Assembly: GCA_015179025.1 (NCBI GenBank)
Contig: WHUX01000098.1
Span: forward strand, 62,001-126,000
Origin: Terfezia claveryi
Taxonomy: Eukaryota > Ascomycota > Pezizomycetes > Pezizales > Pezizaceae
DNA: 64,000 nt
Direction of reading: 5' to 3'
The first letter of the stretch is position 1. Every line of letters starts with the position of its first letter. Below are positions 58,462 to 64,000 of this stretch, in pieces. The translations under genes were made by a program, and so were the position numbers. The notes under the pieces are model-generated. The model ran no database searches. It was not told the origin of the DNA and saw nothing but the letters and a program-made list of their open reading frames with translations.

Positions 58462-61065
58462 ATGCAGAGACATATCGAAGAGCCAAAAACTCAAGAGCAG
58501 GAATTCAACACTGCAGCTGTCTCGGAGGCACGATTAAGTGATTCCATCGATCTGCAGCGGATCAATAGAAACCACAGTGGAGAGCTTCATCTTGAAACCA
58601 CAGAAGCTAATATATCAAATACCCTTCCCACGGATAATAATTTGCATCTCCAACCTCAACCGCTACCGTCAACTACCAACGGCAATATGCCGAGCTCATT
58701 CACCTCGACCCTGACCAACGGATCAACATCCATCAACAACATCCAGCAACATGAACCGGCTAAGCAACCACCACAACAACAATCACGGCGTGGGTCAGCG
58801 TATCCAGACCAATGTTGGGCCGCGGGGGACGCGGGGAGCAGCGGGAGTGGAAAAAAGACACTTGTGCTGTGTTTTGATGGGACGGGGAATAAGTTTAAGG
58901 GAAACTCTGGAGATACGAATATCTTGAAGATATTTAGCATGTTGGATAGGAGAAAGGGGGATCAGTATCATTATTATCAGCGTGAGTTTATAAGTCCACA
59001 CATAAACACACTCCACTCGCTGCATCGAGTTCTGACCAATGTGTATATAAATTTACACCTTACAGCTGGTATCGGCACCTACCTCACCTCCCACGCCATG
59101 ACCCACCGCACCGGCAGAGGCACCTCTGCGCGCTTCAAATCCGCTTACCAAAAAGCCATCGACGCCGCCGTCGGCAAATCCTTCGACCAGCACGTCATGG
59201 GTGGGTACCGCTTCCTCATGCGCTACTACCACCCCGGCGACGATATCTACATGTTTGGTTTCTCCCGGGGCGCCTATACTGCTCGCTTTCTCTGCGAAAT
59301 GATCGACCATGTGGGACTCGTTGTCCAAGGAAATGAGGAGATGGTTCATTTTGCGTGGAAGACGTTCAGCGCATGGCAAATGCGCGCACACGATAACGAT
59401 AGTGTTCGGGGGAAGCGGAAGAAGCAGGAAATGTACAACTATATGAAGGCATTTCGAGAGACGTTTACTCGACCAGTCAAGAGAGTTAGGTTTCTAGGGT
59501 TGTTTGATACGGTAAATGCTGTGCCGAGGTTTGAGGACGCATGGTTGAAGAGGGCGTCCAGGTTCCCATATACGGCGCGGAGTACGGCGAGGGTGATTAG
59601 GCATGCTGTGGGGCTTGATGAGCGTAGGGCGAAGTTCAGGCAGGATTTAGTTGAGAAGGTGGATCTAGAAGAGCTAAATGACAGCATCTTGAGGCATGGG
59701 GATAAGAAGCGGCAGAGAAGCTGGGGGGAGAAGGAAAAATCGTCTGGGCCGGTAAAGGCAGGGCTTGTAAAGGGACCTATAACTGTGTTGAATGGGAAGA
59801 TTGGGAGCTTGCAGCCGGCAAGGAGAAAGACTCCACCGGATCCGTCGTTGTTGGGGATGGGGTTGGCCCAGGCTGTGACAAGTAGTTATTCGCTGAATAT
59901 TCACTTTGACAGGGAGGATGGGGACGATGATGATACGGAGCAGGATGTCGAGGAGCTTTGGTTCCCAGGTGCCCATGGGGATATTGGTGGAGGATGGGAT
60001 CTTGCGCCTGGTGAACCGAATTTATCATACGGACCGCTTGTGTGGATGGTACGGGAGGCGAGGAGGGCGGGGCTGGCGTTCGATGAGCGCAGGTTGAGAG
60101 AGCAGGATTGTTACACTGACCTTGACGCAATGTACGGTCAAGGCCTGGACGATACGAAGCACGGCGAAGGAGCTGCGGTAGGCAATCCCATGATTGAAGT
60201 CCAAAATGCAACACCCACAAGCAGCCCCATCTTCAGCGAAGCTGCAGGAAAATCTTTTCTTTTCCATACTCTGAGCGAGCAAAACGCTACCAACGGCGTA
60301 GGCCGGCGGAGAAGCAGCACTAAATTCTTTGACGCTGCCAAAGAAACCAGTGCCAATATCGCATTTGGCCCCACGCCCGGTCACACCGATGATGGAGTTG
60401 ATCTAGAGGTATATGCCATCCGCCTTCCTCCACAAAACACCCCCAAGGACACCCACTCCTCTTCCTGGAACCCTTTTGACTTATATTTTGCTAATTTCAA
60501 GAAGAATTGTAAACGGCGTGATTCCAACCCTCTCACCGCTGGCACAGAGGGGAGCTCGGCATCTTTGAGTAGAAATGTCAACGAGCAGGCCAGCACATCC
60601 CCTCCCCCCTCTCCCCCGCACAGAAACGAAATCACCGACGACATAGCAGCCAAGCTTAAAGCCGCATACACCCATTCCAAGATCCACTGTTGCCTTACCT
60701 TTGGCGGCGGTCTCCCGCATATGTCGACTCTTGGCTGGCGCATGATGGAGTACCTCCCCTTCCGGCGGATGGACTTGCAAAAAGACGGGAGCTGGAAGGC
60801 GATTTCGTGGCCGTTACCAAGAGGCGAGGTTAGGGATGTGCCAGAGGATGCAAAGATTCATTGTAGTGTGTTGCACCGCATGGCGGCAGACCCGAGTTAT
60901 AGGCCGGGAAATTTGTTGGTTGGTGGGGGAGGAAGGGGGGTCAGGGTGGCGCCGCCGGAGTGTAAGATGGGGGAGTGGGTCGTGTTGAGGGAGGAGGGGA
61001 GTTTGGTGGGGGAGGTGTTGGTTAAGAAGAGCTATTTTTATCAAAAGGTGACGCCGGCGCCGTGA
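58462..61065 (+). CDS. DUF2235 family alpha/beta hydrolase
   Basis: Two exons (58462-58981, 59066-61065) join to 839 aa. The 84-nt intron (GTGAGT...TTACAG) is a multiple of three and lacks a stop, so it also reads through, but splicing restores the conserved YYQPGIGTY. The first about 130 residues are a polar Ser/Asn/Gln-rich extension. The DUF2235 domain then shows LVLCFDGTGNKFKGN, MFGFSRGAYTARF (nucleophile Ser about 240 in G-x-S-x-G), GLFDTVNAVPRFED (Asp about 321) and WFPGAHGDIGGGWD (His about 477). DUF2235 includes the Tle1-type phospholipases of bacteria; fungal members are uncharacterised, probably lipases or esterases. A late region with GAGL-like and Ser-rich inserts (about 510-700) is less conserved. 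No signal peptide or clear membrane span. The start is set at 58462, the first ATG after the TATA-like run. Confidence 0.88.
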   Translation: MQRHIEEPKTQEQEFNTAAVSEARLSDSIDLQRINRNHSGELHLETTEANISNTLPTDNNLHLQPQPLPSTTNGNMPSSFTSTLTNGSTSINNIQQHEPAKQPPQQQSRRGSAYPDQCWAAGDAGSSGSGKKTLVLCFDGTGNKFKGNSGDTNILKIFSMLDRRKGDQYHYYQREFISPHINTLHSLHRVLTNVYINLHLTAGIGTYLTSHAMTHRTGRGTSARFKSAYQKAIDAAVGKSFDQHVMGGYRFLMRYYHPGDDIYMFGFSRGAYTARFLCEMIDHVGLVVQGNEEMVHFAWKTFSAWQMRAHDNDSVRGKRKKQEMYNYMKAFRETFTRPVKRVRFLGLFDTVNAVPRFEDAWLKRASRFPYTARSTARVIRHAVGLDERRAKFRQDLVEKVDLEELNDSILRHGDKKRQRSWGEKEKSSGPVKAGLVKGPITVLNGKIGSLQPARRKTPPDPSLLGMGLAQAVTSSYSLNIHFDREDGDDDDTEQDVEELWFPGAHGDIGGGWDLAPGEPNLSYGPLVWMVREARRAGLAFDERRLREQDCYTDLDAMYGQGLDDTKHGEGAAVGNPMIEVQNATPTSSPIFSEAAGKSFLFHTLSEQNATNGVGRRRSSTKFFDAAKETSANIAFGPTPGHTDDGVDLEVYAIRLPPQNTPKDTHSSSWNPFDLYFANFKKNCKRRDSNPLTAGTEGSSASLSRNVNEQASTSPPPSPPHRNEITDDIAAKLKAAYTHSKIHCCLTFGGGLPHMSTLGWRMMEYLPFRRMDLQKDGSWKAISWPLPRGEVRDVPEDAKIHCSVLHRMAADPSYRPGNLLVGGGGRGVRVAPPECKMGEWVVLREEGSLVGEVLVKKSYFYQKVTPAP

Positions 61066-61849
61066 GTTCACTGGTGGATTGAGGATATCGGATTTTCATG
61101 TCGATATAGACAGGTATGTGAATGGTGGCGGACCCGGAAGAGGGGTGTTGTTAAGGGGGTTGGATATTTCTAGCGCTCCAGAGTATCATTATCGCGTCTC
61201 ATGTTGTTGACTCAGTAGGAGATTTTATTCTTTTGTGTTTCATCTTGATGATTGAATGGTTGGAGTTCAGTTTCCGTTGGAAATAAGTTACCTTTCTCCC
61301 ATGATACATATACGAAATCTGTGCTGAATGTATGTTTGGTTCAAATACAATTCTGCACATGTATTATTCAGGGCTGCTCCGCCTGTTTTAACATGGATTG
61401 TACATTTCGATCTTTAGTTTTCGATTATCACATAAACGCAACTTTGGGATAGTTCATTTGCTTCACTGGCGCCTTGGTTTGCTACTTGCCAAATCCCAGC
61501 CCTAGTCTGATTGACCGACTCATCTGATTTGTCAAACACGGACGTTTAGGGGTGTTACCCTGAACATGGTATAATTGGAACAGGTTCTAATAAATCGCAA
61601 ATACCAGTGGAAATAGTTTATCCAGTCAACTGTGAGCTCCACATCGACGTCTATTAAACTAGGCCAATCGGTATAGGGCGTATCTGCTTTTTGGTAACTC
61701 AATACTCGTATTCAAACTATCTAGTTTATGACGAAGGAGCGCATCCCCGAGCGGGTGCTCGTACGTTAGGTGAGGTGAAAGAAAGGGGAATCGGAATGAT
61801 CGAAGCCTTGCATGTGCACTGGACACATAGCACGAATGCTGCAACTTCA
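61066..61849. other. Intergenic, no recognisable gene
   Basis: 3' flank of the DUF2235 gene and of the NLR relic. No further features supported. Confidence 0.4.
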
Positions 61850-63230
61850 AACTGACCAACCCGGCGGGTTTCCAACACAAAAAACCTGCATCTCGCTGCA
61901 ATTCCACGGATAATAATCTCGATGGTGCATCATCTGGGCCCTGTTCTGCCAGGTCTCGGGTCGCGCGCCCTTGTTGTTCGTCAAGTCAGAATTGGCTTTC
62001 GATATCAGAGGGAGTTTGACGGTTTCTAGATGGTTGCCAGATGCAGCATCCCCTCGGGAGGTGCCAAAACACCACCAGGAACATTGGCATCTGAACCTCG
62101 ACCTAGGAGAAGTGTGGTAACCTCCAAGTTGCAAGTATATGCAGCACTGATTAGGGCAGTATCATAACGACAACCAGTGAAATTGACATCTGAGGCTCAA
62201 TCTAGGAGAAGTGTGATGATCTCCAGGCTGCCATTGCACAACTCTTAGTGGCATTGACATCTGCGCCTCGATCTAGGGGAAAGTTGACCGCACACAAAAG
62301 CAGAATTAGAGTTCTGCACATGGTTAATTTCAACCCCCCATTTTTATAAAACTTCCGCCACGATCCATGCTGTTCCATGCCCACTTGTTATAACTGGCGG
62401 ATGCTTGTTTGAAAGCGTTCGGAAAGCTGTTTAGGAAAGCTGTCCAGGAGTGAATTACTCAGTTCATCCTTGTTTTAGATGTTTACCACGGATAGCACAA
62501 GACATTGTTATGACCTACAATGGCTATTGTACTAGTTGTGGTGGCATAATTGTAAAGAGGTGTTCGATAATTAGCATATAGCAGTGCCCATAGACGGGAT
62601 TCAGAAACAAAGAGCTGCGCGTTGACGATCCCGATATCCGATTTCTCATCTCGCATCTCAAGAATTCTTGAACTGAGAGATGTGAAAATTGAACTACTGT
62701 ACATTCAGGGTCACGTCCAGCAGAAGTAAGCCTTCACAGGACTGTATAAGCCGCTCCACAACCGAGGTGGGCTCCAATAAAGCAGAACTGAACTGTCCGC
62801 AGATGGGTTGACCTCTGCCGCCGCAAAAATCTCCTCAGGCGTGAGAGGACGCTCGGAAATCCGCATCCACTTGAGGGCGTTTATGGCTAAGTCGAGGTTG
62901 CAAGCAGGTTGAGACTTTAAAGCTCATCGTGGACCCTGGTCAGACCTTTCGGAATTGTTTCCATAGTTCAAGAACGAATATATCCGATTTACGTATTAGA
63001 TTGCAAAGCTCGCGTAGTTGCCAGTCGACCCCCCAGAGAAGCCTAAGCCGTGAATCAGTAATGAATCCTCACTACGTGATAATAAATCGTCTTACTTTCC
63101 GTTGGCGTCTCAAAAGTACGTTCTTCAATACACTTGCTAAGCTCTTGCGAAACTTTTCCTTGAAGCAGCCGTACGTAGTTCTCAATATCTTCAGCATTAT
63201 CTCTTGCTTTGTTACAGACATGTGGTCAGG
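61850..63230 (-). pseudogene. Broken NACHT-ankyrin (NLR-type) gene
   Basis: On the minus strand, successive blocks match the order of fungal NACHT-ankyrin proteins. These are DIENYVRLLQGKVSQELSKC (about 63190-63100), IPKGLTRVHDEL (about 62960-62918), ALKWMRISERPLTPEEI, the winged-helix signature (about 62886-62800), VVQFSHLSVQEFL (about 62705-62650) with an NAQLFVSESRLWALLYAN piece (about 62630-62575), and ankyrin repeats LDRGADVN, DVNFTGCRYDTALISAAYTC / NLEVTTLLLGRGSDANV and SGNHLETVKLPL (62290-61975). The blocks are in different frames with stops, for example LLLD-TGA-ASDVN where CGA (Arg) is expected. Upstream NACHT motifs (Walker A/B) were not found within the window. In intact form such proteins sense non-self and trigger incompatibility or defence; this copy is not functional. 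Confidence 0.8.
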
Positions 63231-64000
63231 TACTTGGTTTTCGCAGCGCCAGCTACGATAGATGGAAAGAAATGAATTATTAGCACGACTTATATCCTAA
63301 CCCTTAGACAGGCTGACTCAGGAATCCCATGCAGCTATAATATAGTTGGCGGCTTTTCAATTGTCCCAACTCATAAACTCATTTCTTTTGAATAACCATG
63401 TCCCAGTTATGGTCCACACGACCTCACATGCAAGATCATGGTGGCTTTGTCCTCTTATTATCTAGGGGTATCGTGATGTGAGAATTCGATTCTGTCCCTG
63501 GCACTTCCCTCTTGCTCACCTTCATTGTCTTTGTAATATCTTGTCCACGTTCCTATCGATCCTTGAGATAACAGGCATAAAATACCTCAGAAGTTCCTAA
63601 AGTTTATAAAATTCCTCCAATTCTATCACCATTTAGTATAACACGCAGCAAGGAATAAACGGAAAACCCTTACCTTTATTATGTTTATGTATGGCTGAAT
63701 GATCTACATTTTTCACATGAGTTCCTGAACGCACGCGGGGGGAATAAGGCCTCATACAGCAATTCTCAACCCCTATAGACAACGGAATTCGATCTCGCCA
63801 ATCGTTCTTATCTCCCCAAAGTAGATTCTAGCCTTTTCAGTTTATCAATGAATTTTCCTAGGAGACAAGAATTAGCCCCGCTGGTGCTACACGGAAATAA
63901 CCACTCAAGGAATTAAACAATCGGGGATTTTACTCAATATAGCCGTGTATAAAGTAAGTAACCCTTTAGCAGTACTCTTTTTGCGTTCTTTTAAACATTG
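63231..64000. other. Right edge, no recognisable gene
   Basis: The NACHT core of the relic would be expected here or beyond the window on the minus strand, but I found no Walker motif. A tRNA-like fragment near 63440-63520 was considered and rejected. Confidence 0.35.

Noticed and set aside
63440..63520. tRNA-like pattern (CTAGGGGTATCG, then GAATTCGATTCTG)
   Set aside because: There is no room for an anticodon arm between the A-box-like and B-box-like parts, and the stems do not pair.
1..64000. CRISPR arrays, operons, prokaryotic promoters
   Set aside because: Sequence is eukaryotic; the tandem repeats at 14875 and 22265 lack unique spacers.

Overview
The window looks like a transposon-rich, gene-poor stretch of a filamentous ascomycete nuclear genome. 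Evidence for a fungus: short introns (50-92 nt) with GTAAGT/GTATGT-type donors and, in several cases, CTAAC-type branch sites; a DUF2235 hydrolase, a fungal-type C2H2 protein and a NACHT-ankyrin relic; and abundant Tad-like non-LTR retrotransposons with pogo/hAT-type MITEs. I cannot place the species. All assignments are from reading the sequence; no database search was run.

Layout. 1-24 kb: a secreted cysteine-containing protein (2400-3580), a 1249-aa disordered protein (7521-11270, minus), an intron-containing tRNA-Asn (14359-14454, minus), several inverted-repeat elements (12.6, 15.1-15.7 and 16.7-18.5 kb) and a C2H2 zinc-finger gene (19408-20315, minus), with tandem repeats and LINE tails between them. 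24.5-43.7 kb: a nest of at least a dozen LINE insertions. Most are one family (here LINE A), with a second family (LINE B), a pogo-type MITE and a tRNA-headed SINE-like element whose 3' end is the LINE A tail. Most insertions have a poly(A) and a target-site duplication (TSD) that can be read, so the order of events can be partly reconstructed. 44-52 kb: a pogo relic, a conserved beta-rich fungal protein (45152-45929, minus) and a four-exon gene (48808-51949) that I interpret as a multidomain protein with a transglutaminase-like Cys-His-Asp core. 52-64 kb: a TIR element with a nested smaller inverted repeat (54.8-55.5 kb), a DUF2235 alpha/beta hydrolase (58462-61065) and a broken NACHT-ankyrin (NLR-type) gene on the minus strand (about 61850-63230).

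Nesting order. Left nest: LINE A copy 2 (25002-34279, minus) was later broken by a TA-flanked MITE (26015-26720), the SINE-like element (26799-31492), LINE B (31670-33183) and a 61-bp LINE A tail. The SINE was itself broken by a 4.4-kb LINE A (26983-31384), and LINE B by a LINE A tail. Right nest: a pogo/Tigger-like element (36928-43746) received LINE A copy d (37055-43102), which then received four more LINE A inserts. The protein genes lie outside these nests, and nothing suggests they form a cluster or pathway.

Most notable: the tRNA-headed SINE-like element sharing the LINE A tail; the LINE A 3'-tail hairpin with a compensatory change; sub-100-bp LINE insertions with clean TSDs; the transglutaminase-like gene; and the NLR pseudogene.
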